From Caldimonas mangrovi (GTDB taxonomy: Bacteria; Pseudomonadota; Gammaproteobacteria; Burkholderiales; Burkholderiaceae_C): a stretch of 64,000 nt of DNA. The position numbers and the translations under genes were made by a program. How positions within the stretch are numbered: position 1 is the stretch's first letter; the number at the start of each line of letters is the position of its first letter. A model generated the notes under the pieces. That model saw only the letters and a list, made by a program, of their open reading frames with translations. It did no database searches and was not told the origin of the DNA. Of this stretch, positions 32,368-41,982 are shown piece after piece. Location of the stretch: positions 84,023-148,022 of the forward strand of contig NZ_JAMKFE010000012.1 of assembly GCF_023721835.1 (NCBI RefSeq), written 5' to 3'.

Positions 32368-33702
32368 ATGGCCCGCAAACGCGTCACGCTCAGCCTCTTC
32401 TGGCGCACGTTCATCCTGCTCGGTGTCTTGCTGGGCTTCGGCATCTTCGCCTGGGTGCAGACCTTCCGTGCACTCGAATTCGAGCCGCGCGCGGTGCAGG
32501 CGGCGCAGCAACTGGCCAGCCTGGTGAACCTGTCGCGTGCCGCGCTGCGCTACGCCGACAGCATCAATCGCGTGACGCTGCTGAAGACCATCTCCGAGCA
32601 GGAGTCGATCAAGCTGCAGCCAAGCGAAAAGGCCGACCGCTACGAACCGTTCGAAACCGACCGCTTCACGCGCCGCATCGGCCAGGAGTTGCGCTCGCGC
32701 CTGGGGCCGACGACCATCGTCGCGACCAGTGTCAACGACACGCCCGGGTTGTGGATCGACTTCACGATCGAGAACGACCGCTACTGGCTGCAGGTCGACC
32801 CGGGCCGCGTGCAGGCCGTCGCCGGCCGCACGTGGTTCATCTGGGTCAGCATCGCGCTGCTGGCCACCATCCTCGGCTCGGCCGGTGTCGCTCGCCTGAT
32901 CAACCAGCCGCTGAAGCAGCTGTCGTTCGCCGCCAGCCGCATCCGTGAAGGCGAATTCGAGTCGCGTCTCGACGAGGAAACGCTGACCAGCGAGATCCGC
33001 GAGGTCAACATGGGCTTCAACCGCATGGCACGCGAGTTGGCCAAGGTGGAAGAAGACCGCGCGGTGATGCTGGCAGGCATCTCGCACGACCTGCGCACCC
33101 CGTTGGCGCGCCTGCGGCTCGAGGCCGAGATGAGCGTCAACGACGAGGAGGCGCGCCGCAACATGGCGGCAGACATCGACCAGCTCGATGCGATCATCGA
33201 CAAGTTCATGGACTACGCGCGTCCCGGCGAAGTGAAACTGGTACCGGTGCATCTGAGCAGCGTGGTCGACCGCGAGATTGCCGCCTTCCGCGACACCAAC
33301 CAGATCCGCATCGTCTCGCGCGTGGCCATCGACACGAAGGTGATGGCCGACGACACCGAACTGGGCCGGGTGCTCGCCAACCTGTTCGAGAACGCGCGCC
33401 GCTACGGGCGCTCGGCCAACAGCGGCATTGCGCGCGTGGAGGTGACCTACGCGCGCACCGGGCCCTGGGTCATCATCACGGTGCGCGACCATGGCGCCGG
33501 CGTGCCGCCGGAGAAGCTGCCACAGCTGACCACACCGTTCTTCCGCGGCGATGCCGCGCGCACGGCGGCCACCGGGGCCGGCCTCGGTCTCGCCGTGGTG
33601 GAAAAGACGGTCATGCGCATGGGCGGCACCTTCGAGCTGTCGAACGCGATGCCGCCCGACACCGGCCTGATTGCCCGCCTGCGCCTGAAGAAGGCGCCCT
33701 GA
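32368..33702 (+). CDS. envZ: EnvZ-like osmosensor histidine kinase
   Basis: 444 aa. Two membrane helices (about 10-30 and 150-172) flank a periplasmic domain of about 120 residues. A HAMP linker (LINQPLKQLSFAASRIREGE), HisKA with phospho-acceptor His in AGISHDLRTPLARLR, and a HATPase_c domain (FENARRYGRS, VRDHGAGVP, TGAGLGLAVV) follow. It would phosphorylate and dephosphorylate the OmpR-like regulator encoded upstream. Pairing and sequence style match ompR-envZ of betaproteobacteria. Confidence 0.9.
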   Translation: MARKRVTLSLFWRTFILLGVLLGFGIFAWVQTFRALEFEPRAVQAAQQLASLVNLSRAALRYADSINRVTLLKTISEQESIKLQPSEKADRYEPFETDRFTRRIGQELRSRLGPTTIVATSVNDTPGLWIDFTIENDRYWLQVDPGRVQAVAGRTWFIWVSIALLATILGSAGVARLINQPLKQLSFAASRIREGEFESRLDEETLTSEIREVNMGFNRMARELAKVEEDRAVMLAGISHDLRTPLARLRLEAEMSVNDEEARRNMAADIDQLDAIIDKFMDYARPGEVKLVPVHLSSVVDREIAAFRDTNQIRIVSRVAIDTKVMADDTELGRVLANLFENARRYGRSANSGIARVEVTYARTGPWVIITVRDHGAGVPPEKLPQLTTPFFRGDAARTAATGAGLGLAVVEKTVMRMGGTFELSNAMPPDTGLIARLRLKKAP

Positions 33703-33713
33703 ACCGCAAGAAA

Positions 33714-34193
33714 TCAGGCTCGCCGCAACAAGGCGATCGCTCGCGCCTCGATCGATTCCTGCCGTCCGACCGGCCCCAGCTTCTCGGCCGTCTTGGCCTT
33801 CACGTTGACCTGCTGCACCTCGCAGCCCAGCGCGCGGGCGATGCGCTCGCACATGGCCGGAATGTGTGGCGCCATCTTCGGCGCCTGGGCGACGATGGTG
33901 CTGTCGACGTTGACCAGCTCCCAGCCCTGCTCGCGCACCCGGCGTACCGCCTCGGCCAGCAGCACCGACGAATCGGCTGCCTTGAAGCGCTCGTCGGTGT
34001 CGGGGAAATGCCGGCCGATGTCGCCCAGGCCGGCAGCACCGAGCACGGCATCGGTGATCGCATGCAGCAACGCGTCGGCGTCCGAATGGCCGAGCAGCCC
34101 CAGCGTATGCGGAATCTCGACACCGCCGAGGATGAGCTTGCGCCCCGCCACCAGCGCGTGCGTGTCCCAGCCCTCGCCTATGCGAATGTCCAT
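33714..34193 (-). CDS. ispF: 2-C-methyl-D-erythritol 2,4-cyclodiphosphate synthase
   Basis: 159 aa, usual family length. It cyclises CDP-methylerythritol 2-phosphate in the MEP isoprenoid pathway. Metal ligands are present in GEGWDTHAL (Asp10, His12) and [19 protein letters not shown] (His36 and onwards), with [15 protein letters not shown] following. The ATG overlaps the ispD stop by one base (TGATG), so the two genes are coupled. It ends convergent with envZ with 11 bp between stops. Confidence 0.97.
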   Translation of the reverse strand: MDIRIGEGWDTHALVAGRKLILGGVEIPHTLGLLGHSDADALLHAITDAVLGAAGLGDIGRHFPDTDERFKAADSSVLLAEAVRRVREQGWELVNVDSTIVAQAPKMAPHIPAMCERIARALGCEVQQVNVKAKTAEKLGPVGRQESIEARAIALLRRA

Positions 34194-34885
34194 CAACGCG
34201 TCCTCAGCAAACGTTCCGCCAGCTCGAAGTCCTGCGGGTAGGTGACCTTGAAGTTCTCCAGCGCGCCGCGCACCAGCTTCGGCGCGTGGCCCAGCGCCTC
34301 GATCGCGCTGGCCTCGTCGGTGACGGCGGCACCCGCCTGCACCAGTGCCGGACGCAGCAGACCCAGCCGGAACATCTGCGGTGTCTGCGCCTGCCACTTG
34401 CCGGCGCGCTCCACCGTGGCGCTCACGCGGCCTCCGGCTTCCTGCTTCAGCGTGTCGGGCACCGGCAACGCCAGCAAGCCGCCCACCTCGTCGTCCTGGC
34501 AGGCGTCGATCAGGGCATCGACCCACGCCGGCTGCAGCAGGCAGCGTGCAGCGTCATGCACCAGCACCCAGTCGTGCGGCTGCGCGCCGTGGTCGACCAG
34601 CGCAGCCAGACCCTGAGCGACCGACTCGGCCCGCGTGGCGCCGCCCACCCGCTCGACCCAGCCGGTGTAGCCGGGCGCGGCCTGCTCGAACTGCGCATCG
34701 CCGGGCGACAACACCACCATCACGCCGGACAGCCGCTCCACAGCTGCCAGCGCCGCCAGCGTGTGCGCCACCAGCGAGCGGCCGGCCACCCGGGCGTACT
34801 GCTTCGGACCGCCCGCGCCGGCCCGCTCACCGACGCCGGCGCATGGCACGAGGGCAAATAGACGCGGAGGCTCGGTGGAATACAT
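34193..34885 (-). CDS. ispD: 2-C-methyl-D-erythritol 4-phosphate cytidylyltransferase
   Basis: 230 aa. It makes CDP-methylerythritol from MEP and CTP. The CTP-binding N-terminus [17 protein letters not shown] (Lys in PKQY), [11 protein letters not shown] and the C-terminal [17 protein letters not shown] region are all diagnostic. It is coupled to ispF downstream and divergent from mfd across 101 bp. Confidence 0.97.
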   Translation of the reverse strand: MYSTEPPRLFALVPCAGVGERAGAGGPKQYARVAGRSLVAHTLAALAAVERLSGVMVVLSPGDAQFEQAAPGYTGWVERVGGATRAESVAQGLAALVDHGAQPHDWVLVHDAARCLLQPAWVDALIDACQDDEVGGLLALPVPDTLKQEAGGRVSATVERAGKWQAQTPQMFRLGLLRPALVQAGAAVTDEASAIEALGHAPKLVRGALENFKVTYPQDFELAERLLRTR

Positions 34886-34915
34886 CTGGCAGCGGCTGGG
34901 GGGAGGGCGGAATTC

Positions 34916-34961
34916 TATAATTCACCGTCTTTTTCGCCCCGGGACGATGGCGCCCGGGGCG
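34916..34961 (+). promoter_or_regulatory. mfd promoter -10 and leader hairpin
   Basis: A perfect -10 hexamer TATAAT lies at 34916-34921, with no strong -35. Downstream, CGCCCCGGG (34935-34943) and CCCGGGGCG (34953-34961) form a 9-bp stem with a 9-nt loop within the mfd leader, preceded by a T-run. The hairpin could influence mfd expression. The promoter call is moderate. Confidence 0.5.
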
Positions 34962-34986
34962 ATTTGCATTTGTCTTTCATCTGCGC

Positions 34987-37900
34987 ATGCTCATCCCTTC
35001 CATCGCCCCCGGCAAACGCTTTACGCTGCCGCGCCCGCCGGGCTCGGCCGATGCCCTGCTGCTGGCGCAGTTCGCCCGCCAGCAGGCCGCGAGCAAGGCA
35101 CCCGTCGCGATCGTCACCGCCGAGCCGGCCGACGCCCAGCGGCTGAACGACGAGCTGGCCTTCTTCGCGCCCGAACTGCGCTGCGCCGTGTTCCCTGACT
35201 GGGAGACACTGCCCTACGACACCTTCTCGCCGCACCAGGACCTGATCTCCGAGCGGCTGGCCACGCTATGGCGCATGCGCCAGGGCGACGTCGATGTCGT
35301 GCTGCTGCCGGCCTCCACCGCGCTGGTGCGGTTGGCCCCGCCATCGTTCATGGCAGCGTACACCTTCCACTTCAAGCAGAAGGAAAAGCTCGACGAAGCC
35401 TCGCTGAAGGCGCAGCTCACGCTGGCCGGTTACCAGCACGTGAGCCAGGTGGTGTCGCCGGGCGAATATGCGGTGCGCGGTGGCTTGATCGACCTGTTCC
35501 CGATGGGCTCGGCGGTGCCTTACCGGGTCGACCTGTTCGGCGACGAGGTCGATTCGATCCGCACCTTCGACCCCGACAGCCAGCGCAGTCTCTACCCCGT
35601 GCCCGAGGTGCGGCTGCTGCCGGGCCGCGAGTTCCCGATGGACGACGACGCACGCGCGAAATTTCGTTCGCGCTGGCGCGAGCGCATGGAAGGCGACCCG
35701 AGCAAGGCACGCATCTACAAGGACATCGGCAACGGCATCGCGACCGCCGGCATCGAGTACTACCTGCCACTGTTCTTCGACGAGACATCGACGATCTTCG
35801 AGTACCTCGGGGCCGAAGCCGTGCTGGCACTGCACGGCGAGATCGACGAAGCGCTCAAGCGCTTCTGGACCGACACCCGCGAACGCCACCGCTTTCTGCA
35901 ACACGACCCGGAGCGGCCCATCCTGCCGCCTGAAGACCTGTTCCTGAAGCCGGAAGATTTCTTCACGCTCTGCAACGCGCACGCACAGCTCGCGGTACGC
36001 GGCAGCGAGGCTGTCGACTGGGCCCGCCCGTTGCCCGACCTCAGCGCCGACCGCGGCGCCACCGAGCCGCTGCGCCGGCTGCAGGTGCACGTCGGCACCA
36101 CGCCCCACCGGGTGCTGCTGGTGGCCGAATCGGCCGGCCGTCGCGAGAGCCTGCTCGAGCTGCTGCGCGACAACAAGATCGAGCCGCCCAGCGTCGAGTC
36201 GCTGACGGGCTTCTTGGCAGGCGACGAGAAGTTCGCCATCGCGGTTGCGCCGCTGGCGGCCGGCTTCCACTGGGCGGTCGAAGGCCAGGAGCAAGGCCTG
36301 CAGTTCGTCACCGAGACCGAGTTGTTCGCCACCGGCCCGTCGGCACGGCGCCGGCGCAAGCAGGAGCAGGTCAGCAACGTCGATGCGCTGATCAAGGACC
36401 TGTCGGAGCTGAAGGTCGGCGACCCGGTGGTGCACGTCAACCACGGCATCGGCCGCTATCAGGGCCTCCTGAACATCGACCCGGGCGACGGGCCCAGCGA
36501 ATTCCTGCACCTGCAATACGCCGACAAGGCCACGCTGTACGTGCCGGTCGCGCAGCTGCACCTGATCAGCCGCTACACCGGCGTCAGCCCGGACGAGGCG
36601 CCGCTGCACCGGCTCGGCTCCGGCCAGTGGGAGAAGGCCAGGCGCCGCGCCGCCGAGCAAGTGCGCGACACGGCCGCCGAACTGCTGAACCTGTACGCTC
36701 GCCGGGCGGCGCGCGAAGGCTATGCCTTCCGCTTCTCGCCGCACGACTACGAGGCCTTCGCCGCGAGCTTCGGCTTCGAGGAAACGCCCGACCAGAACGC
36801 GGCCATCCATGCGGTGATCCAGGACCTGGTCAGCCCGAAGCCGATGGACCGGCTGGTGTGCGGCGACGTCGGCTTCGGCAAGACCGAGGTCGCGCTGCGC
36901 GCCGCCTTCGTCGCCGTCACCGGCGGCAAGCAGGTCGCGCTGCTCGCTCCCACGACGCTGTTGGCCGAGCAGCACTACCAGACCATCAGCGACCGCTTCG
37001 CGAACTGGCCGGTCAAGGTGGCCGAGCTGTCGCGCTTTCGCTCCACCAAGGAAATCAACCAGGCGCTCAAGGGCCTGGCCGACGGCACCATCGATATCGT
37101 CGTCGGCACCCACAAGCTGCTGTCGCAGGACGTGAAGTTTGCGCGACTGGGCCTGTTGATCATCGACGAGGAGCATCGCTTCGGCGTGCGCCACAAAGAG
37201 GCCATCAAGGCGATGCGAGCCGAGGTCGACGTGCTGACACTGACGGCCACCCCCATCCCCCGCACGCTCGGCATGGCGCTCGAAGGCCTGCGCGACCTGT
37301 CGGTGATCGCGACCGCGCCACAGCGGCGGCTGGCGATCAAGACCTTCGTGCGCAGCGAGACCACCGGCACCATCCGCGAGGCCGTGCTGCGCGAGCTGAA
37401 GCGCGGCGGGCAGGTCTACTTCCTGCACAACGAGGTCGAGACCATCGAGAATCGCCGCAACAAGCTGCAGGAGCTGCTGCCCGAGGCCCGCATTGCCGTG
37501 GCCCATGGCCAGATGCCCGAGCGCGAGCTGGAGCGCGTGATGCGCGACTTCGTCGCGCAGCGCTATAACGTGCTGCTGTGCTCGACCATCATCGAGACCG
37601 GCATCGACGTGCCGACCGCGAACACCATCGTGATGTCGCGTGCCGACAAGTTCGGTCTCGCGCAATTGCACCAGCTGCGCGGCCGCGTCGGCCGCTCGCA
37701 CCACCAGGCCTACGCCTACCTGCTGGTGCCGGATGTCGAGGGCCTCACCAAGCAGGCGGCGCAGCGCCTGGAGGCGATCCAGAACATGGAGGAGCTGGGC
37801 TCCGGCTTTTATCTCGCAATGCACGACCTGGAGATCCGCGGCGCCGGCGAGGTGCTGGGCGAAAACCAGAGCGGCAACATGCAGGAGGTCGGTTTCCAGC

Positions 37901-38430
37901 TGTACAACGACATGCTCTCCGAGGCGGTACGTTCGCTGAAGGCAGGCCGCGAGCCCGACCTGCTGTCGCCGCTGGCCGTCACCACCGAGATCAATCTGCA
38001 TGCGCCGGCACTGTTGCCGGACAACTACTGTGGCGACGTGCACGTGCGCCTCAACCTCTACAAACGCCTGGCCTCGGCCGAGAAGTCCGACCAGATCGAT
38101 GCGTTGCTCGAAGAAATCACCGATCGCTTCGGCAAGCTGCCGGCGCAGGGGCAGACGCTGTTCGACGTGCACCGCCTGCGCGTGCTCGCCAAACCATACG
38201 GCGTGACGAAAATCGACGCCGCACCAGCCGCGATGAACATCGCTTTCCGCCCCAATCCTCCCATCGATCCGATGCGCATCATCGAGCTGGTGCAGAAAAA
38301 CCGGCACATCAAGCTCACCGGCAACGACAAGCTGCGCATCGACAAGCCGACACCGGACCCGAAGGACCGTGCGCAGTACATTCGCGATGTGCTGCGTGCA
38401 CTCGGCACACCGAGCGCACAGCCCGCCTGA
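34987..38430 (+). CDS. mfd: Transcription-repair coupling factor
   Basis: 1147 aa, the usual length. It displaces stalled RNA polymerase and recruits UvrA. The N-terminal UvrB-like homology region (VFPDWETLPYDTFSPHQDLI) lacks helicase function. An RNA polymerase interaction domain (GDPVVHVNHGIGRYQGLLNI, about 478-497) follows. The translocase motor has Walker A GDVGFGKTEVALRAA, DEEH box IIDEEHRFGVRHKEAI, TATPIPRTL, and motif VI QLRGRVGRSHHQAYAYLL. The TRCF C-terminal domain follows. The gene begins after a TATAAT promoter and hairpin. Confidence 0.97.
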   Translation: MLIPSIAPGKRFTLPRPPGSADALLLAQFARQQAASKAPVAIVTAEPADAQRLNDELAFFAPELRCAVFPDWETLPYDTFSPHQDLISERLATLWRMRQGDVDVVLLPASTALVRLAPPSFMAAYTFHFKQKEKLDEASLKAQLTLAGYQHVSQVVSPGEYAVRGGLIDLFPMGSAVPYRVDLFGDEVDSIRTFDPDSQRSLYPVPEVRLLPGREFPMDDDARAKFRSRWRERMEGDPSKARIYKDIGNGIATAGIEYYLPLFFDETSTIFEYLGAEAVLALHGEIDEALKRFWTDTRERHRFLQHDPERPILPPEDLFLKPEDFFTLCNAHAQLAVRGSEAVDWARPLPDLSADRGATEPLRRLQVHVGTTPHRVLLVAESAGRRESLLELLRDNKIEPPSVESLTGFLAGDEKFAIAVAPLAAGFHWAVEGQEQGLQFVTETELFATGPSARRRRKQEQVSNVDALIKDLSELKVGDPVVHVNHGIGRYQGLLNIDPGDGPSEFLHLQYADKATLYVPVAQLHLISRYTGVSPDEAPLHRLGSGQWEKARRRAAEQVRDTAAELLNLYARRAAREGYAFRFSPHDYEAFAASFGFEETPDQNAAIHAVIQDLVSPKPMDRLVCGDVGFGKTEVALRAAFVAVTGGKQVALLAPTTLLAEQHYQTISDRFANWPVKVAELSRFRSTKEINQALKGLADGTIDIVVGTHKLLSQDVKFARLGLLIIDEEHRFGVRHKEAIKAMRAEVDVLTLTATPIPRTLGMALEGLRDLSVIATAPQRRLAIKTFVRSETTGTIREAVLRELKRGGQVYFLHNEVETIENRRNKLQELLPEARIAVAHGQMPERELERVMRDFVAQRYNVLLCSTIIETGIDVPTANTIVMSRADKFGLAQLHQLRGRVGRSHHQAYAYLLVPDVEGLTKQAAQRLEAIQNMEELGSGFYLAMHDLEIRGAGEVLGENQSGNMQEVGFQLYNDMLSEAVRSLKAGREPDLLSPLAVTTEINLHAPALLPDNYCGDVHVRLNLYKRLASAEKSDQIDALLEEITDRFGKLPAQGQTLFDVHRLRVLAKPYGVTKIDAAPAAMNIAFRPNPPIDPMRIIELVQKNRHIKLTGNDKLRIDKPTPDPKDRAQYIRDVLRALGTPSAQPA

Positions 38431-38456
38431 CACCCGATCCACCCGACCTTCGCCTC

Positions 38457-39161
38457 ATGTCCACCGAACTCGCGCCCGGCCTCTTCATCCAGATCTTCAC
38501 CCCACCGCTGCAGTTGAGCGGGTTCAAGGTGATCGCGTTCGACATGGACTCGACGCTGATCAACATCGAATGCATCGACGAGATCGCCGACGCTGCGGGG
38601 AAGAAGTCCGAGGTGGCGGCGATCACCGAAGCCGCGATGCGCGGCGAGATCACCGACTTCAAGGAAAGCCTGCGCCGCCGGCTGGCGCTGCTGCGGGGCG
38701 TGCCCGTGGAGGCCCTGCAGCAGGTCTACGAGCAACGGTTGCGACTCAACCCGGGCGCTCAGGAATTGATGACCGCTGCGCGAACGGCGGGGTTGAAGAC
38801 GCTGCTCGTCTCCGGCGGGTTCACCTACTTCGCCGACCGCGTTCAGCAACGCCTCGGCATGGACGTCGCCCGCTCCAACGAGCTGGAGATCGACAACGGT
38901 CGGCTCACCGGCCGGGTGGTCGGCGACATCGTCGACGGCGAGGAGAAGAAGCGCCAGCTGCTCGCGCTGTGCGAGCGCGTCGGCTGCTCGCCGCTGGAGG
39001 CGATCGCGGTGGGCGACGGCGCCAACGACCTGCCGATGATGAGCGCCGCGGGCTTGAGCGTGGCCTATCACGCCAAGCCCAAAGTGCGCGAACAGGCCAT
39101 GGTCGCGATCAACGAAGGCGGGCTCGACCGCCTGCTCGAAGTGGTGCATCCGCCGCGCTGA
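38457..39161 (+). CDS. serB: Phosphoserine phosphatase
   Basis: 234 aa HAD-family enzyme that dephosphorylates phosphoserine in serine biosynthesis. Motif I FDMDSTLINIE (nucleophile Asp in DMDST), motif II LLVSGGFTYFADRV and motif III GDGANDLPMM are present. It lacks the long N-terminal ACT region of some SerB proteins. The start at 38457 lies 26 nt after mfd, so the two may be co-transcribed. Confidence 0.95.
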   Translation: MSTELAPGLFIQIFTPPLQLSGFKVIAFDMDSTLINIECIDEIADAAGKKSEVAAITEAAMRGEITDFKESLRRRLALLRGVPVEALQQVYEQRLRLNPGAQELMTAARTAGLKTLLVSGGFTYFADRVQQRLGMDVARSNELEIDNGRLTGRVVGDIVDGEEKKRQLLALCERVGCSPLEAIAVGDGANDLPMMSAAGLSVAYHAKPKVREQAMVAINEGGLDRLLEVVHPPR

Positions 39162-39351
39162 GGCCGCCCCCTTGTCCCCTGTCCTGTCCCCTCCTTCATC
39201 CCCCCGTGGAGGGATTAAGAAGTCTTTACGGTCGGCATAAGGAAGATTTAGCGGCCTGCGTTGGCCTCGGTTCCTACAGTCTCGCCATGCGTCGCCGGGG
39301 AGCACTGCTCCACGGCTGGGGCGCACTTCAACCGAGACTCACGAGGACACG

Positions 39352-40107
39352 ATGGACCACACGACCGCCCTGCGCCCGGCCACCTGCGCAGCCACACCCC
39401 AGGTGCAGCGCCTGGACCTCTATGCCGGCATCCACAAGGCATTGCGCCTGTTTCTGACCGATACGCTGGTCAAGGTCGGCCAGACCGACGCCGCCGATGC
39501 CTCCCATGTACGCGACACGCTGGCCCAGGTGCGCAGCCTGCTCGACAACATGCGCCGGCACGTGCAGCACGAGAACGACTTCATGCACCCCGCGCTGGAA
39601 CAGGCGCAAGCCGGCGCGTCAGAGCAGATTGCCGGCGAGCACCGCATGCACCTCGACGCGATCGACGAACTGCAGGACCTGGTCGGCGTGGCGGAAGCCG
39701 CGGACGGCGAGGCGCGCGCCGCCGGCATCGGTCGGCTGTACCGCGCACTGGCACTGTTCGTCGCCGAGAACCTCGAGCACATGCACTACGAGGAAACCGA
39801 GCACAACAGCGTGCTGTGGGCGCACTACACCGACGCGCAGCTGATGGAACTGCACCGGGCGCTCGTCGCGTCCATCAGTCCTGACCAGATGACTCAGGTG
39901 CTGTACTGGATGCTGCCGTCGCTGGCCGCACACGAGCGCCTCGCGCTGCTGACCGAAATGCAGCACGGCATGCCCGCACCGGTGTTCGACGCCGTGCTGG
40001 GACTGGCCCGCGCGCGACTCAGCCCGACCGATTGGAGCAAGCTCGCACGCGGCCTCGGCGTTCCGGCGGCGCCGCAGACGTGGCCCGAGTACGCTGCAGC
40101 GCGTTGA
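39352..40107 (+). CDS. Hemerythrin HHE-domain protein, 251 aa
   Basis: Residues about 20-165 form a hemerythrin-like bundle with candidate iron ligands: His in YAGIHKALR, MRRHVQHENDFMHPAL, GEHRMHLDAIDE and ENLEHMHYEETEHN. This would bind a di-iron centre with O2, NO or stress-response functions, as in DnrN/Ytf-like proteins. A helical C-terminal half (about 170-251) is unassigned. GAGGA lies before the ATG. The gene is convergent with the GAF/flavin-barrel gene at 40109 with one base between stops. Confidence 0.8.
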   Translation: MDHTTALRPATCAATPQVQRLDLYAGIHKALRLFLTDTLVKVGQTDAADASHVRDTLAQVRSLLDNMRRHVQHENDFMHPALEQAQAGASEQIAGEHRMHLDAIDELQDLVGVAEAADGEARAAGIGRLYRALALFVAENLEHMHYEETEHNSVLWAHYTDAQLMELHRALVASISPDQMTQVLYWMLPSLAAHERLALLTEMQHGMPAPVFDAVLGLARARLSPTDWSKLARGLGVPAAPQTWPEYAAAR

Positions 40108-40108
40108 A

Positions 40109-41461
40109 CTACACCAACTGCAGCTGCAGCGTGCACGACACATCCAGACGGAAGCGGCCTCGGCCGGTCTTCCCGATGCGCACACAGGCGTCGCGCTCGA
40201 CCAGGCGCCGTGCCAGCAGCACCAGCCTCGCTTCGAGGTTGTCGCTGACGTCGGGCAAGCGGATCTGCGCGTCGAGCCGCAGTTCGCGGTTGGTGAATTC
40301 GGTGCGCCCCAGCTCGACGTGGTCGCGCAGCAGTTTCCAGAGGATGGCGCCGGCAACGCCCTTGATCAGGTAGTCGTTGCCGAGGAACACGCTGCTGTCC
40401 GCGCTGTAGTAGCGCACGGTGACCGGCTCTGCAGCCCTGACAGCCGCCGGGCCCGCAGGCGGCGTCTGCAGCACCGGCTCTTCGGGCTGGTCGGCACAGG
40501 ATTGCAATTGCCGCACTGCCGGCGCTATCTGCGCAGCCAGGCTCACCAGTGCGTCCTCGTCGTCGTAGCTGAAACGCAGGTCCTGCAGGCTCTCGACAAA
40601 CAGCACGCCGACCAGTTCGCCGCCCGCACACAATGGCACGGCAAGCTGGCTGTGCGGCTCTGCCAGACCCGGCCACGGGATCTCGAGCTCCAGCGCGGCG
40701 GCCTGGCCCTGACGCGTCAGGCTGTCCCGGATGGCCCGGCTGTAGGTGTATTCGGCCGTCATGTGGCTGATGCGCACCGGCGTGCGTTCGCGCGCCGCCA
40801 CGCCGATCACGCCGTGGCCGAGCGGCACCTCCGAGCCGATGCCGGACGAGCTGTAGCCGCAGCTGGCGACCGTGTAGAGGCGCCCGCCTCCGACGTCGGT
40901 CATCAGCAGCATCGCATGCTGGATGTCGAACTCGCTGCGAAGTCCGTCCAGCGTCGCCTGCAGCAGCTCGTCGAGATCGCTGCAGCGGGCCAGCCGCTCG
41001 CTGCAACGCCGCAGCGCCGGCAGCGGCGCGCGGCTGGCGGCTGGCGCCGGCAGGTCGGGCTTGGGCACGTGTTCCAGCCCGAGCACATGGTAGATGTCGG
41101 CGCCCTGCAGCTTGAACACGTCGCCCATGCCGGTGTGCGATGCGATGCCCGACAGGCGGGCCTTCATGTTCTCGAACAGCGGCCCGCTCGTTTCGGTGCG
41201 CAAGTAGCGCGCGCGTATGCGGTAGATGGCCGCCGTCATCGGGTGGACGACGAGAATCTCCACCAGCGGGTTGGCCAGCACGTTGCGCCGCGTGGTGTTG
41301 AAGAACTGGAACGACAGGGCCAGGTGTGCGCCGTCGACGTACTCCACCTGGGACAGGTAGGCGACGTTCGGCGTGCCGTCCGGAGCGCAGGTCGCCATCA
41401 TCGCCGGGATCGCCCCTTCGAAGCACGGGCGCACGTCGTCGAGCCGCAGCGGCATGCTCAT
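40109..41461 (-). CDS. PNPOx-like split-barrel plus GAF-domain protein, 450 aa
   Basis: Residues about 10-130 read as a pyridoxamine 5'-phosphate oxidase-like flavin-binding split barrel (AIPAMMATCAPDGTPNVAYLSQ). Residues about 150-340 form a GAF sensor domain (RLYTVASCGYSSSGIGSEVPLGHGVIGVAA, cut short here, then LAVPLCAGGELVGVLFVES). The last 100 residues are a helical/beta domain with no clear enzyme motif. Such fusions may sense redox or flavin state. The start overlaps the stop of the upstream flavin split-barrel gene in ATGA, so they are coupled. Output is unknown; the C-terminal domain could bind DNA or a nucleotide. Confidence 0.75.
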   Translation of the reverse strand: MSMPLRLDDVRPCFEGAIPAMMATCAPDGTPNVAYLSQVEYVDGAHLALSFQFFNTTRRNVLANPLVEILVVHPMTAAIYRIRARYLRTETSGPLFENMKARLSGIASHTGMGDVFKLQGADIYHVLGLEHVPKPDLPAPAASRAPLPALRRCSERLARCSDLDELLQATLDGLRSEFDIQHAMLLMTDVGGGRLYTVASCGYSSSGIGSEVPLGHGVIGVAARERTPVRISHMTAEYTYSRAIRDSLTRQGQAAALELEIPWPGLAEPHSQLAVPLCAGGELVGVLFVESLQDLRFSYDDEDALVSLAAQIAPAVRQLQSCADQPEEPVLQTPPAGPAAVRAAEPVTVRYYSADSSVFLGNDYLIKGVAGAILWKLLRDHVELGRTEFTNRELRLDAQIRLPDVSDNLEARLVLLARRLVERDACVRIGKTGRGRFRLDVSCTLQLQLV

Positions 41462-41949
41462 GCCTCCACCTGCGCGGCCGGACGGGCCCCCGGTGTCTGG
41501 TCGAACGACGCCCGCGGCGTGAAGCCGACGGCAACGACCGCGCCCGGCTCGCAGGCCAGCATGCCGCGGATCAGCGGCTCCGGGTAGCCGAGCTGGCTGA
41601 TCTCGGCGGTGAGACGCTCGACGTAGTCTTCGAGCAGTTGCAGGTCGGCCCGGCTGGCAGGCGCGATCGCGATCTCGTCGCCCTTGACCTGCACCGTGCG
41701 GTGCGTGCTCGGCTCGCTGAACACCACCGCGATGCGGTCACTGGTGCGCATGTCGGCCAGCAGCTCTTCGCACGCCTGGCCCGGCAGCAGCACCGTTACC
41801 CGCAGGGGCTGGCGCTGGACGCGGCACCCCAGGCCGCGCATCACGCTGGGTTGCAGCGCGGCCGAGCGGGTGCCCACGATGATGGACACGCGCCGCTCCA
41901 GATGCGCAAGATGCTCGCGCGGAATCGGCGATGCCGGCGTCGTGCTCAT
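41458..41949 (-). CDS. Pyridoxamine 5'-phosphate oxidase-like flavin-binding protein, 163 aa
   Basis: Small split-barrel protein. RVSIIVGTRSAALQPSVMRG, VTVLLPGQACEELL and VVFSEPSTHRTVQVKGDE resemble the flavin-binding barrel of PNPOx-like/FMN-binding proteins. The catalytic residues of true PdxH are not apparent. It precedes the GAF fusion by a 4-nt overlap and follows rraA by 33 bp, so all three genes may share transcripts. Confidence 0.7.
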   Translation of the reverse strand: MSTTPASPIPREHLAHLERRVSIIVGTRSAALQPSVMRGLGCRVQRQPLRVTVLLPGQACEELLADMRTSDRIAVVFSEPSTHRTVQVKGDEIAIAPASRADLQLLEDYVERLTAEISQLGYPEPLIRGMLACEPGAVVAVGFTPRASFDQTPGARPAAQVEA

Positions 41950-41982
41950 GCCCTTCCCCCTCTCAGCGGACGTCTTGCAGTG

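Noticed and set aside
35266..38442. Minus-strand open frame of over 1000 codons opposite mfd
   Set aside because: Antisense of a strongly conserved housekeeping gene in GC-rich DNA; composition is His/Gln/Val/Arg-rich and unnatural.
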